From positions 1-44,280 of the forward strand of contig SUWC01000018.1 of NCBI GenBank assembly GCA_015061665.1: a stretch of 44,280 bases of DNA, written 5' to 3'. The number at the start of each line of letters is the position of its first letter. The first letter of the stretch is position 1. This stretch comes from Lentisphaerota bacterium (GTDB lineage Bacteria; Verrucomicrobiota; Kiritimatiellia; RFP12; UBA1067). Shown here one piece after another: positions 33,665 through 42,207 of the stretch. The notes under the pieces were generated by a model. The model worked only from the letters and a program-made list of their open reading frames with translations, was not told the DNA's origin and searched no databases. The translations under genes were made by a program, and so were the position numbers.

Positions 33665-34744
33665 TCATGCTTGGCTACCACGCTGCGTCGCGGAGCGGAG
33701 CACGGCAGCAAGGAACGGTTTGACGCGGTTTGGCCACGTAGTGCAGAGTTTTGCCGGACTTTCCTTTGGGCTCGAAACGCACAACGCGTCCATTGGCGTG
33801 CCGCCAAACCACAGCCCGCTGTCGACGATCTCGATGTTGCTTTCCGGCGGACAGCGGAACTTCTTCTTGACGCCCAGGCCGCCTATGCCTGCAAACGTCT
33901 CGCCTTCGCCGTATTCGATTGTCATCGTCCGCTTGCCGAAAAGCGAAAAAACCGCCAGGCAAAACAGGACCACGGCCACGAGCGCGCAAATCAGCAGAAC
34001 AGTCAAAGTCAAAGGCATCTTACCGTATAAGGCCGCCGCAAGTCCGGATAATAGCGCAACAAGCGCGACGAGGGGAATCCACGATCGCTTGCGATAGGTA
34101 ACGACTGTCCTCTTTCTGGAATCTCGAGTGGCCGATATGCCTTCGGGCGGTCTTGCGAGAAGAGCGCGGTCTCGACTTGCCACGGACGCCTTTGACGCCG
34201 CCGTGGCAGTGCGTTCTGGAACATCGGTTTTGTCGAAGATGAACGCGACGGCTTCTTTTGTCACTCGCAGGAGGCTGTCAATGCGCTCCTCGTCGTCGGA
34301 CGAGTATATTACCCGCGGCACTTCCTTGTCATAAGGCACGCGCACGATTACGCGGAAAATCGTCACTTGGCTCCTTCCCCTTGAGCGTATGACATAGTCT
34401 TTGTCCACCACTCCGCATGCAGGCAGAGAGAATCCCCTGGTGACGCCGAAGGTCCCGATGCCCACGAAGCGAGAGCCCTCAGACCGCTTGAAAAATATTG
34501 TCGTATGTCCGAACAGCGAAAGGACAAGGCCTCCGACAAGAAAAAGCTCCACTACGGAAGCAGCGCAGAAAATGATTACAGCATGAAATGTGAGCGGCGA
34601 CTTCAGGTTGTCTGCAGCGAGCTTGAGAATAAAGCAGAACACCACAATCGCCGCCAGTGCGGCGAAATATCCGTTGGCGTTCCAGTTCCCGAACGTGACA
34701 CGAACTGTGCGCTCTCCATCTATTGTCTTCTTTTCAACTTCCAT
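33665..34744 (-). CDS. Membrane protein with internally duplicated TM-pair/PH-like unit
   Basis: 359 residues, not recognised. Each half has a pair of hydrophobic helices (about 27-80 and 222-270) followed by a beta-rich segment. The halves align: SLFGHTTIFF, VGIGTFGVTRGFSLP in the first and SLFGKRTMTI, AGIGGLGVKKKFRCP in the second. This resembles membrane-anchored PH-like (DUF304-type) proteins. A stretch of about 40 polar residues joins the halves. It is transcribed away from the GH51 gene out of a shared 108-bp gap. Confidence 0.7.
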   Translation of the reverse strand: MEVEKKTIDGERTVRVTFGNWNANGYFAALAAIVVFCFILKLAADNLKSPLTFHAVIIFCAASVVELFLVGGLVLSLFGHTTIFFKRSEGSRFVGIGTFGVTRGFSLPACGVVDKDYVIRSRGRSQVTIFRVIVRVPYDKEVPRVIYSSDDEERIDSLLRVTKEAVAFIFDKTDVPERTATAASKASVASRDRALLARPPEGISATRDSRKRTVVTYRKRSWIPLVALVALLSGLAAALYGKMPLTLTVLLICALVAVVLFCLAVFSLFGKRTMTIEYGEGETFAGIGGLGVKKKFRCPPESNIEIVDSGLWFGGTPMDALCVSSPKESPAKLCTTWPNRVKPFLAAVLRSATQRGSQA

Positions 34745-34752
34745 TGCGAAAT

Positions 34753-34761
34753 ATTATACCA
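34753..34761 (-). promoter_or_regulatory. Extended -10 for the duplicated membrane protein, leaderless
   Basis: Minus-strand TGG-TATAAT; the hexamer (34753-34758) ends 8 bases before the ATG at 34744. Confidence 0.75.
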
Positions 34762-34837
34762 AAACAGAGACGAGAGAGTGGAGAAGGACGTCGGCGCAAT
34801 GTTACCCAAAAGTGGGATGGAAACGCGGCCGCGTTTT

Positions 34838-34846
34838 TGGTATTCT
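34838..34846 (+). promoter_or_regulatory. Extended -10 for the GH51 gene, leaderless
   Basis: TGG-TATTCT; the hexamer (34841-34846) ends 6 bases before the ATG at 34853. It is divergent from the promoter at 34753. Confidence 0.6.
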
Positions 34847-34852
34847 GTTAGC

Positions 34853-36751
34853 ATGAAAACTATAGCAACATCATTGGCCGCCTGCATGGCCATCTGCGCC
34901 TTCGGGGCGGAGAACATCGTAACCGTGGACCCAGCTACTGTCGTGAGCGAGGCGTCGCCCGACCTCTGGGGCATCTTCTTCGAGGACATCGACCTCTCGC
35001 TGGACGGGGGAGTCTACGCGGAAATGGTCCGCAACCGCTCGTTCGAGGATTTCGAAGGACGCAAGAACGAACTGACGCTTGAATTCTGGAATCCCGTCGG
35101 CAACGCCGAATACTTCCTCTCCGAAAAAAAGAATGCACACGCCAACGACAGGCACTGCGTCACCGTAAGAGGCAAAAGAGGCGCTGGCATAGCCAACGAA
35201 GGCTACTTCGGCATGGGCGTCAGAAAAGGCGCCGAGTACAACTTCACGATGGCCGTAAGGGGCGATTTCGCAACGGCGGAAGTATCGCTTGAGGCCTACG
35301 GAAAGCCGACTATAGCAAAGGCGACCATAGACGGCGTATCCGGCGACGAGTGGAAGACCGTCACCGCAAAGCTCGTGGCGAACGACAGCGACCCCCAGTG
35401 CCGCCTCGTCATACGGCTCGCCCCGGCTCCCATTGGAGGACGCAAGATCCACGAAGCCCAGATCGACCATGTCAGCCTCTTCCCTGCGGACGCCGTTGCT
35501 GGCCTGTTCAGGCGCGACCTCGTCGAAAAGCTCGCCGCGCTCAAGCCGTCCTTCCTCCGCTTCCCCGGCGGATGCTGGGTCGAAGGCGACACTATGAAGG
35601 AGGCTTACCGCTGGAAGAAGACGATAGGCGACATGTGGGAGCGCCGCACGCAGTGGAACATCTGGAAGTACTGGTCGACAAACGGCGTCGGCTTCCACGA
35701 ATACCTACTTCTCTGCGAGGCGCTAGGCGCAAAGCCGCTGTTCTGCATCAACGTCGGCATGTCGCACAAGGAAACTGTCCCTATGGACAAGATGGGCGAG
35801 TTTGTCCAGGATGCGCTTGACTGCATCGAATACGCGAACGGTCCCGTTGACTCGAAGTGGGGCTCGGTCCGCGCGGCCGCAGGACATCCGGAGCCCTTTG
35901 GACTCAAATACCTCGAGATCGGCAACGAAAACGGCGGCAAGGCCTACGAAGAGCGCTACGCGCTTATGGCGAAGGCCGTCCGCGAGAAGCATCCCGAAAT
36001 CCAGCTCGTCTTCGACAACTGGAAGGAGACGAAGCGCGTCGACGACCCGAAGGACCTTCGCGACGACCACTTCTACGACACGCCCGACGCGATGATGGGC
36101 GAACTTGCGCATGAGTACGACTCCGCAAAGGGCGACTTCAGCATCTTCGTCGGAGAGTACGCCGTCGTAGCCGACACCCACCGCTACGGCAGCCTCAGGG
36201 CGGCGATCGGCGAAGCGGCGTTCATGCTCGGACTCGAGCGCAACCAGTCGCAGGTCAAGCTCGCGGCCTACGCGCCGCTTTTCGCCAACGCGCAGCACAC
36301 GGTGTGGACCCCGAACATGATCTATCCGACGACGGACGGATGCTTCGTCAACCCCAGCTGGAACGTCCAAAAGCTCTTCAGCGAAAACAGGGGCAAGGAC
36401 GTCCTTAAGGTTTCCGTGTCGACTGACACTTTCGAGACAAGGACCGGCAAGCCGTGGAACAAGGGCAAGTTCAACCACACGATCGAATGCGTGCAGGCCA
36501 GCGCGATGCGCGCGGCGGACGGCTCGCTCATCCTCAAGCTCGTCAACTGCACGGAAACCCCGCAGGATGTCCAGATCAACGGAATCGCTGGCGAAGCGAC
36601 GCGGACAGTATTCACGGGGCCCAGCCGCGACGCGCACAACTCCCCTGCCGAGCCGGACGCGCTCAAGGAGGAGTCCGCGCCGTTCACCCTCTCGGGACGC
36701 GACACGCTGCCCCCTCTCTCGCTCGTCATATACGTACGGCCAACACATTAA
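34853..36751 (+). CDS. Secreted GH51 alpha-L-arabinofuranosidase
   Basis: 632 residues with a signal peptide (MKTIATSLAACMAICAFGA). It should release arabinofuranosyl units from arabinoxylan, arabinan or related plant glycans. GH51 features are LWGIFFEDIDLSLDGGVYAE near the start, the acid/base Glu in YLEIGNENGG and the nucleophile Glu in IFVGEYAV, with FLRFPGGCWVEG between. A CBM4-like insertion (about 70-190) sits before the barrel. The last codons, VRPTH and TAA, come from repeat element B, so the native C-terminus may have been replaced. Confidence 0.92.
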   Translation: MKTIATSLAACMAICAFGAENIVTVDPATVVSEASPDLWGIFFEDIDLSLDGGVYAEMVRNRSFEDFEGRKNELTLEFWNPVGNAEYFLSEKKNAHANDRHCVTVRGKRGAGIANEGYFGMGVRKGAEYNFTMAVRGDFATAEVSLEAYGKPTIAKATIDGVSGDEWKTVTAKLVANDSDPQCRLVIRLAPAPIGGRKIHEAQIDHVSLFPADAVAGLFRRDLVEKLAALKPSFLRFPGGCWVEGDTMKEAYRWKKTIGDMWERRTQWNIWKYWSTNGVGFHEYLLLCEALGAKPLFCINVGMSHKETVPMDKMGEFVQDALDCIEYANGPVDSKWGSVRAAAGHPEPFGLKYLEIGNENGGKAYEERYALMAKAVREKHPEIQLVFDNWKETKRVDDPKDLRDDHFYDTPDAMMGELAHEYDSAKGDFSIFVGEYAVVADTHRYGSLRAAIGEAAFMLGLERNQSQVKLAAYAPLFANAQHTVWTPNMIYPTTDGCFVNPSWNVQKLFSENRGKDVLKVSVSTDTFETRTGKPWNKGKFNHTIECVQASAMRAADGSLILKLVNCTETPQDVQINGIAGEATRTVFTGPSRDAHNSPAEPDALKEESAPFTLSGRDTLPPLSLVIYVRPTH

Positions 36752-36753
36752 AA

Positions 36754-36791
36754 GCCGATCCTTCCCCTTCGGGGCCCCTGGATCGTTTTTT
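36754..36791 (+). terminator. Rho-independent terminator carried by element B
   Basis: CGATCC/GGATCG stem with an inner CCCC-TTCG-GGGG hairpin and a six-T run, directly after the GH51 stop. Confidence 0.78.
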
Positions 36792-37121
36792 AATGCGTTG
36801 GAAGTGTCTCAGCAACCAGCAGCCAGTAGCGCAGTGTCCAATCCGGATGGTCGTGGCGCGTCTAGTGCGACCCTAGGACATACTAGGGGCAACAAATCGG
36901 CCGCGCCCGATCATCTTTTGTGCGTAGGCATCGAGCCTACGCTCCGATGGCTTTTCCCTGTATGTGGGCTATCGAACCCGCGCGGGGTCGGGGGCCCCGC
37001 GCAACAACAAAACAGTCGGGCGCCTCCGATTGGAACCCCTGAAGGTTCAATCAGGCAAATAAAAGGCGCCACGACCACTCGGATTGGCTGCTGATCGCTG
37101 GCTGCTGGCTGCTGAAACACT

Positions 37122-37186
37122 GCTGACGCAGATAAAATCGATTCAGACCGCGTCAGCGGGCGGAATCGACTTTTTCTGCGTCAGCC
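37122..37186. repeat. Right-hand hairpin of copy B
   Basis: Arms starting GCTGACGCAG and ending CTGCGTCAGC, also pairing ATCGATTC with GAATCGA, enclose a loop with ACCGCGTCAGCGG. The loop matches that of the copy A hairpin while the arms differ. Confidence 0.75.
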
Positions 37187-37210
37187 CTGGGCTAGGCCAG
37201 GGCTGACGCA
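37179..37210. repeat. 13-bp perfect palindrome before nrnA
   Basis: GCGTCAGCCCTGG-GCTAGG-CCAGGGCTGACGC. It shares its outer GCTGACGC with the adjoining hairpin and could switch pairing with it. It ends 20 bases upstream of the nrnA -10. Confidence 0.75.
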
Positions 37211-37227
37211 CGCAGAATCCAAACTTT

Positions 37228-37236
37228 TGATATAAT
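37228..37236 (+). promoter_or_regulatory. Extended -10 for nrnA, leaderless
   Basis: TGA-TATAAT; the hexamer (37231-37236) ends 7 bases before the ATG at 37244. The bases between hold no Shine-Dalgarno site. Confidence 0.78.
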
Positions 37237-37243
37237 AGTATGG

Positions 37244-38245
37244 ATGCGAGAAAACTACATAGCGGCAAAGGAACTGATTGACAAAGCTAAGAGAATCCTC
37301 GTCTCCGGGCATCTGAGCCCCGACGGGGATTCTCTTGGTTGCATGATTGCGCTTGCACGCATGCTTTGCGCGGCAGGGAAGTCGGCCTTCGCGACGGCGG
37401 ACGTAAACGCCCTTGGAAAGCTCACCTTCCTCGAAGGAACCAAAGACATCATTCCCGTCAGGAAGCTGCGCGGCAAGTCCTTCGACCTCTTCATCGCGGT
37501 TGACTGCGGCGGATTCGACCGCATGCCGCCCGAAGTGCGTCCGGTCGCAGAAAAGCTACCCACGATCTGCATAGACCACCACGTAACCAACGACGGCACC
37601 TTCGGAAACGTCCAGATCGTCGACCCTGCGGCGTCGTCCGCCGGCGAAATCGTATGGCGCATAGCCAAGTGGATGGAATGGCCCATCGACCGCCCCATTG
37701 CGGAGGCGCTCTGGGTTGCGATGGTGACGGATTCCGGACGCTTCGCATACGACTCGACGAAGCCAAGCACCCTCAGGGCCGCAAGCGACCTCCTGAAGCA
37801 CGACGTCAGAACGTCCTACATCAACGACCTCATCTACGGGACGTTCAACCGCAAGTCAATCGAGCTTAAGCGAATCGCATGGCGTTCGCTCCACATCTGG
37901 AAGAACCGCAAGGTGGCCGAGGTCACGCTTACGCGCGACGACTTCAGGTCCGTGCGCGGGACGAAGGCCGACGCGGAGGACATAATCGAAATCCCGCGCT
38001 CGGTCGCGAAGAACGAAATCGCCCTTTTCTTCTACCAGATCCCCGACAGGACGAAGGAGACGCGCTGCTCGATCCGCACGAGGGGAGAATGGGACGCCAC
38101 CGCGCTGGCCGCGAAGTTCGGCGGAGGCGGACATCTCCGCGCGGCCGGATGCACGATCAAGGCGCCGCTCGGGGTTGCAAAGCGCAAGATGCGAAGCGCT
38201 GTGCGCGACATGCTTTCCCAGCCTCGCAGGACGGAGGTCAAGTGA
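37244..38245 (+). CDS. nrnA: DHH-family phosphoesterase, NrnA-like
   Basis: 333 residues. It is expected to degrade short oligoribonucleotides or 3'-phosphoadenosine 5'-phosphate. Metal-binding motifs are SPDGDSLG, AVDCGG, the DHH motif (CIDHHVTN) and MVTDSGRF. The DHHA1 domain has GGGGHLRAAG. The stop overlaps the next ATG in a TGATG arrangement, so it is translationally coupled to the ELM1 gene. Confidence 0.92.
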   Translation: MRENYIAAKELIDKAKRILVSGHLSPDGDSLGCMIALARMLCAAGKSAFATADVNALGKLTFLEGTKDIIPVRKLRGKSFDLFIAVDCGGFDRMPPEVRPVAEKLPTICIDHHVTNDGTFGNVQIVDPAASSAGEIVWRIAKWMEWPIDRPIAEALWVAMVTDSGRFAYDSTKPSTLRAASDLLKHDVRTSYINDLIYGTFNRKSIELKRIAWRSLHIWKNRKVAEVTLTRDDFRSVRGTKADAEDIIEIPRSVAKNEIALFFYQIPDRTKETRCSIRTRGEWDATALAAKFGGGGHLRAAGCTIKAPLGVAKRKMRSAVRDMLSQPRRTEVK

Positions 38246-39210
38246 TGCGGAAGGTGCTTCTTCTGACGGACGGCAAGGCAGGTCACGAAAACCAGTCGAA
38301 GGCGCTCGCACGAGGCCTCGGCTGCGATTTCGAGACTGCGAGGATATCCTTCTCGTCCCCGCTTGCAAAAGCGGCAAGCTATCTCCTCGACCGCATCGGC
38401 GTCCATTCCCTCGGACTCTACGCAAAGCCCATGGAGGGACCCGACCCCAGGCAGCTTGCGTCGAGGCGCGGCGAATTTGCCGCGGTCGTCGCGACTGGAA
38501 GCGGGTGCTTCTACGCCGCCAAGGGAATCGCGGAGCGCCTGGGCGTGAAATGCGCGGTCGTTCTGTTTCCGCGCGGCTACAGGCTCTCGGACTTCGGCTG
38601 CATCCTGGCGCCGTCGTTCGACCGTCCGCCGAAAAGGCCGAACATAGTCGAACTGCCCGCAAACCTCGTGCCGAACGACGCCGACTTCTACGCCAAGGGC
38701 GTTGAGGCGTTCCGCGAACACTACCTCGGGTCAACCGGCCGCGCGCTTGCGGAAGGCGTCCGCGCCGAAGCCGTTGTGATCGGCGGACCCAACAAGTGCT
38801 CGACCATGACGCCGGAATGGATGAAAGGCGAACTGGACAGGATTTTCGCGGACAGGAAAGGCGAGCTGTGGGTGACGACTTCTAGACGCACCCCGGCTGA
38901 CGTGGAAAAGGTCGTCGACTCCTATCCGTGGGACTACAGGCTCATATATTCGCGCGACAAGTTCAATCCGATCCCCGCTTTCGTGTCGCTCGCCTCGCGC
39001 ATCCACGTAACGGCGGAGTCTACGGGCATGCTTTCCGAGGCGTGCACATGCGGCAAGGCCGAAGTCGCGGTCTTGGACAACCTCAAGCCGGGCGGACACA
39101 AGTTCCGCCGCTTTGTCGACGGGCTTGCGTCGGGCGGCTACACGGGCGGAAACAGGAAGATCGACCTTTCGCTGCAGATCGCCCGCGCCCGCGAGCTGCT
39201 CGGGCTGTAA
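38245..39210 (+). CDS. ELM1/DUF1022-family GT-B-like protein
   Basis: 321 residues from the ATG at 38245, preceded by GGAGG. Family motifs are LLLTDGKAGHENQSKALA at the start, VVIGGPNK mid-way, VTTSRRTP, and the C-terminal VTAESTGMLSEAC that recalls nucleotide-sugar glycosyltransferases. Bacterial members lie near lipid A and LPS genes, and the mitochondrial fission name comes from a plant homologue. A role in envelope glycolipid synthesis is inferred from the neighbours. Confidence 0.85.
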   Translation: MRKVLLLTDGKAGHENQSKALARGLGCDFETARISFSSPLAKAASYLLDRIGVHSLGLYAKPMEGPDPRQLASRRGEFAAVVATGSGCFYAAKGIAERLGVKCAVVLFPRGYRLSDFGCILAPSFDRPPKRPNIVELPANLVPNDADFYAKGVEAFREHYLGSTGRALAEGVRAEAVVIGGPNKCSTMTPEWMKGELDRIFADRKGELWVTTSRRTPADVEKVVDSYPWDYRLIYSRDKFNPIPAFVSLASRIHVTAESTGMLSEACTCGKAEVAVLDNLKPGGHKFRRFVDGLASGGYTGGNRKIDLSLQIARARELLGL

Positions 39211-39225
39211 CTTTACGCCTCTTTT

Positions 39226-39234
39226 TGGTATAAT
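39226..39234 (+). promoter_or_regulatory. Extended -10 for the LOS operon, leaderless
   Basis: TGG-TATAAT, preceded by a T run; the hexamer (39229-39234) ends 7 bases before the ATG at 39242. Confidence 0.78.
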
Positions 39235-39241
39235 ACACTGC

Positions 39242-40228
39242 ATGAGTTCCCGCAAGAGCAAACGCATAATGAGAGCCCTGCGCCGTCCCTTCGAGTGGAT
39301 CGGCATCGGGCTTGGGCTTGCCGTTCTCTCAAGCCTGCCGCGCCGCGGAATGCTGGAGCTCTGCGACTTCATATCGATGGTTATGTACTGGTTCGATTCG
39401 CGCGGACGGCGCCTTGCGGTCAAGAACCTGCGGATAATACGCGGAGCGCCCCTCGAAGGCGAAATGACTTCGACCGAGGAAAAGATCATCCGCCGCAGCT
39501 ACAGGAACATGGCGCGGACCGTCGGGCACGCGTTCTGGACATGCCGCAACGCTGGGAAGCGCGCAGCGGAGGCCGGGGAGCTTTCCGACGAGTGCAGGCG
39601 CTTTCTGGACGCGAACAACCCGGCAGTCACCGTGTCGGGGCACATCGGCTGCTGGGAAATCCTGTCGCAGCTCGCCTTTCTCCAGGGGCACAGGATGATG
39701 TCCGTCGCGAAGGACATCGGAACGAGCGCAATGACGAAGCTCCTCATGAAGGCGAGGATGTCCATCGGGCAGGAGATCATCCATGCCGACGGCGCGTTCC
39801 GTCCGCTCATGGCGGGCCTGAAGGCAGGCAAGTCGCTCGGGCTGCTGGTAGACCAGGCCGTGCGCCCGTCGGACGGGGGAATATGGGTGCGCTTCTTCGG
39901 GCAGCCCCTTCCGGTCTCTGCCGCGCCGGCATTTTTCGCCGCCAAGGGGAAGGCGCCCATCGCGGTCGCCTGGTCGCGACCGCTGAAGGACGGGCGCTAC
40001 CGCTGCGAGATGATCGCGACATACCGTCCAGAAGAAGCCCGCAACGTATGGGCGATGACGCAGCGCTGCATCGCCGACCTCGAAGGCGTGATCCGCCGCC
40101 ATCCGAGCTGCTGGGCGCTCAACTACAATGCATTTCGCAAGGTTCCAACGGAGAAGGAGCTCCTGGAGCTTGAGGAGCGCGAGGCAAAGGCCCGCGCGGC
40201 AAAAGGACAAATGAGGAACGACAAATGA
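39242..40228 (+). CDS. LpxL/HtrB-like lipid A acyltransferase
   Basis: 328 residues of the lysophospholipid/Kdo2-lipid A acyltransferase family. The catalytic HxxxxE motif is GHIGCWEIL, and LLVDQAVRPSDGGIWVRFFG forms the second conserved block. A membrane-associated segment lies near residues 18-40. It likely adds a secondary acyl chain to lipid A, which supports an LPS- or LOS-bearing outer membrane. The operon runs on with 4-bp overlaps. Confidence 0.9.
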   Translation: MSSRKSKRIMRALRRPFEWIGIGLGLAVLSSLPRRGMLELCDFISMVMYWFDSRGRRLAVKNLRIIRGAPLEGEMTSTEEKIIRRSYRNMARTVGHAFWTCRNAGKRAAEAGELSDECRRFLDANNPAVTVSGHIGCWEILSQLAFLQGHRMMSVAKDIGTSAMTKLLMKARMSIGQEIIHADGAFRPLMAGLKAGKSLGLLVDQAVRPSDGGIWVRFFGQPLPVSAAPAFFAAKGKAPIAVAWSRPLKDGRYRCEMIATYRPEEARNVWAMTQRCIADLEGVIRRHPSCWALNYNAFRKVPTEKELLELEEREAKARAAKGQMRNDK

Positions 40229-41025
40229 CAAACTGCAAAGGGCCCGCATTCTCGTGGCTTACGCCGCCTGTTGTTTTCTTCGCGCTTCTCGGCGCGCTTC
40301 TGACTACGTGGGCCATCATGGAGCCTGCCGCACTCGTCCATTTCTTCGACCAGGGTGGCTACTCGCCGTTCGAGCTCGCGACGATCCCCGTCTTCGCGGC
40401 AATAATCCCATTCGTCTGGTGGAAGTGTCCGTTCGCCGGCTCGCGCACGCGCAGGACGGTCCTCTGCCTGATGGTCAGCGTCGTCGTAGTGATGGCGATA
40501 CTCAAGGAACTCGACCTGCACCTCCAGGTGCTACGCTCGATGTACCCCGACATACTCGACGAGTCTGGAAGCATTCGCCACGGGCTGTTCTTCAAGCCGG
40601 ACGGCAGGCCGCTGACGGGCACGCCGTTCAAGATGCGCGTGCTGACGAACGGCGCGATCCCGCTTATGATGAAGGCTTGGATCGTCTTCTACTTCGGGGC
40701 GTTCTTCGGAACGTTCGCGGCAGGCTTCGCCTACTTTGGCATACCGTGGATCCGCGGAGTCCTCAAGCTCGAGGCGCCCGCGTGGTCGTGGGGGTGCTTC
40801 GGCGGTTCGGGCGTTGTCGTGCAGATCTCGGACAGGCTTCCCGCTTGGCTCGACCACGCGTTCGGACTCGACAAGCACGCAGCCGAGGGCATAACCAAGG
40901 CTACGTCGCTCTGCACGTGCCTTGAGGAAGGCGGCGAGATGATGATCGCCATCTTCGCCCTTCTCACGATCTATCTCGGATACCGCGCCGTACGCGCCGC
41001 AGAAGAGGCCCCGTCGGCGCGATGA
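40225..41025 (+). CDS. Polytopic membrane protein of unknown function
   Basis: 266 residues with about five or six hydrophobic segments, not recognised. Charged residues sit in or beside membrane segments: AILKELDLHLQ and TCLEEGGEMMIAIFALL. The ATG overlaps the acyltransferase stop by 4 bp and its own stop overlaps the next gene, so it is made with LOS enzymes. It may be related to the N-terminal membrane domain of the next protein. Confidence 0.75.
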   Translation: MTNCKGPAFSWLTPPVVFFALLGALLTTWAIMEPAALVHFFDQGGYSPFELATIPVFAAIIPFVWWKCPFAGSRTRRTVLCLMVSVVVVMAILKELDLHLQVLRSMYPDILDESGSIRHGLFFKPDGRPLTGTPFKMRVLTNGAIPLMMKAWIVFYFGAFFGTFAAGFAYFGIPWIRGVLKLEAPAWSWGCFGGSGVVVQISDRLPAWLDHAFGLDKHAAEGITKATSLCTCLEEGGEMMIAIFALLTIYLGYRAVRAAEEAPSAR

Positions 41026-42206
41026 TGACGGCGCTCCAGACTTTCGCGACGACCGTTGCGGCCCTTATCGCAATCGTCATCGCGACGAAGCGCCCCGACT
41101 GGCGCGGCGGAGTCCTCGCCGTTGCGTTCCTCATCCTCGCCGCCGCCGCAGATGCCTGCGAATGGTTCTGGGAGGAGTTCATCCCAGAATGGTTCGACGA
41201 ACCGGAGCTAATCCCCATCACGCTTGCAGTCGTCGCCGCCGCGACCGTAGCGCTGGTCTACAGGCGGACGACTCTGCCGGGCTTCCAGGCAATCGTGCGG
41301 AACAGGCGCTTCCCGCTTCTCGTGTGGGGATTCCTCTGCGTGTCGATCATGCCGAACCTCGCGCAGAACAAGCATCTCTGGTCTTACGCCGTCACAGAGC
41401 AGGAAAGCACTCACGCGGTCCGCGAAACGGCGTCCGACATCGTCGCGCTGATGGGCGCCGCCCTTCTCGTCAACTGGGCGATTCTCTTCGCCAAGGACAA
41501 GCGCAGGCGGTCTGGTCGCGTCCCGTCGCCGCACGAGCACCTGCTGTGGGAGAACGAGCTGACGCCGATAGGACGCGGCTCGCGCCGCCAGGCGTACAAG
41601 ATCGGCGACACGGGGTTCTGCGCGAAGTTCTACCTGCCGCCCGAGGAATGCACGCCCGAAAAGATGAAGAAGTCGATACGAAGCGAAATTAGCCGCCGCC
41701 GCTTTTCGCGCCTGTCCAATTCGTCCAGCCAGGAGGTGTACATATTCGGAAAGTTCAGGCACTACATGCCGGAGGACATCCGCTCGCGACTCCCGCCCGT
41801 GTGCGAGCGCGTATATCATCCGCAGTGGGGATGGGGTGTGCTCGAGACATACTACACCAACCCGGACGGAACGGCGATAATCCCCTATAGGCGCGAAATG
41901 GAGCGTCGGAAGGACAAGTCCGGCAAGATGGAGATATACCGCCAGGCGCGCGACATCCTCAGCGAGATGATCGCCGTCTCCGCGCTCTTCCACGAGCCAG
42001 GGAACTTCCACGTTCTCAACGGCGCGGACGGCTCGATCACGCTGAAGCTGATCGACTTCGAGCCCGATCCGAAGACGCTGATACCCCTTGAGGCAATGTT
42101 CCCGTTCGTGCGACGCGCAAAGCTTAGGCGCAAGGCGAGGCGGTTCCTCGCGGAACTTCGCGAGAAACACGGACTTGACATCCCCGTCGAGACGGAGATT
42201 GGATGA
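41022..42206 (+). CDS. Membrane domain fused to a YrbL-like kinase domain
   Basis: 394 residues. The first 155 or so hold four to five hydrophobic segments, one followed by the acidic stretch ACEWFWEEFIPEW. The rest is a small kinase-like domain that starts LTPIGRGSRRQAYKI, has AKFYLPPEE for the ATP-binding Lys region and ends with LIDFEPD, a DFE variant of the metal-binding motif. It resembles PhoP-regulated YrbL and LPS-core sugar kinases. I infer phosphorylation of a core sugar or lipid A at the membrane. The fusion is noteworthy. Confidence 0.75.
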   Translation: MMTALQTFATTVAALIAIVIATKRPDWRGGVLAVAFLILAAAADACEWFWEEFIPEWFDEPELIPITLAVVAAATVALVYRRTTLPGFQAIVRNRRFPLLVWGFLCVSIMPNLAQNKHLWSYAVTEQESTHAVRETASDIVALMGAALLVNWAILFAKDKRRRSGRVPSPHEHLLWENELTPIGRGSRRQAYKIGDTGFCAKFYLPPEECTPEKMKKSIRSEISRRRFSRLSNSSSQEVYIFGKFRHYMPEDIRSRLPPVCERVYHPQWGWGVLETYYTNPDGTAIIPYRREMERRKDKSGKMEIYRQARDILSEMIAVSALFHEPGNFHVLNGADGSITLKLIDFEPDPKTLIPLEAMFPFVRRAKLRRKARRFLAELREKHGLDIPVETEIG

Positions 42207-42207
42207 A

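Larger units (their letters stand above)
36735..37210 (+). mobile_element. MITE-like element, copy B
   Basis: It begins with TACGGCCAACACAT (one change from the copy A terminus) and the same left hairpin and inner module as A. Inner inverted modules at about 36838-36859 and 37066-37087 face each other (CCAATCC...GTGGCGC). The middle carries small palindromes: CCCTAG/CTAGGG (36871-36888), GTAGGC/GCCTAC (36924-36940), GCGCGGGG/CCCCGCGC (36980-37002) and GAACC/GGTTC (37033-37048). The right end lacks the 14-bp terminus of A and ends in a different hairpin set, so no target duplication can be read. It fills the gap between GH51 and nrnA. Confidence 0.75.

Noticed and set aside
32674-33807. Radical SAM gene extended to 33807
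   Set aside because: The extension crosses the promoter and the neighbouring gene's 3' end; the ATG at 33588 begins the conserved Cys-rich region.
34871-35698. Long antisense open frames within the GH51 gene
   Set aside because: High-GC shadow frames; the plus-strand frame has the GH51 catalytic motifs and a signal peptide.
36567-37094. Open frames over element B with phrases such as GIEPTLRW
   Set aside because: These are translations of the palindromic repeat that recur in element A; there is no start context and no family match.
36735-37210. Integron attC site or group II intron/retron remnant
   Set aside because: There are no attC core sites, no integrase and no reverse transcriptase; the inverted termini and 9-bp duplication of copy A fit a transposon-like origin better.
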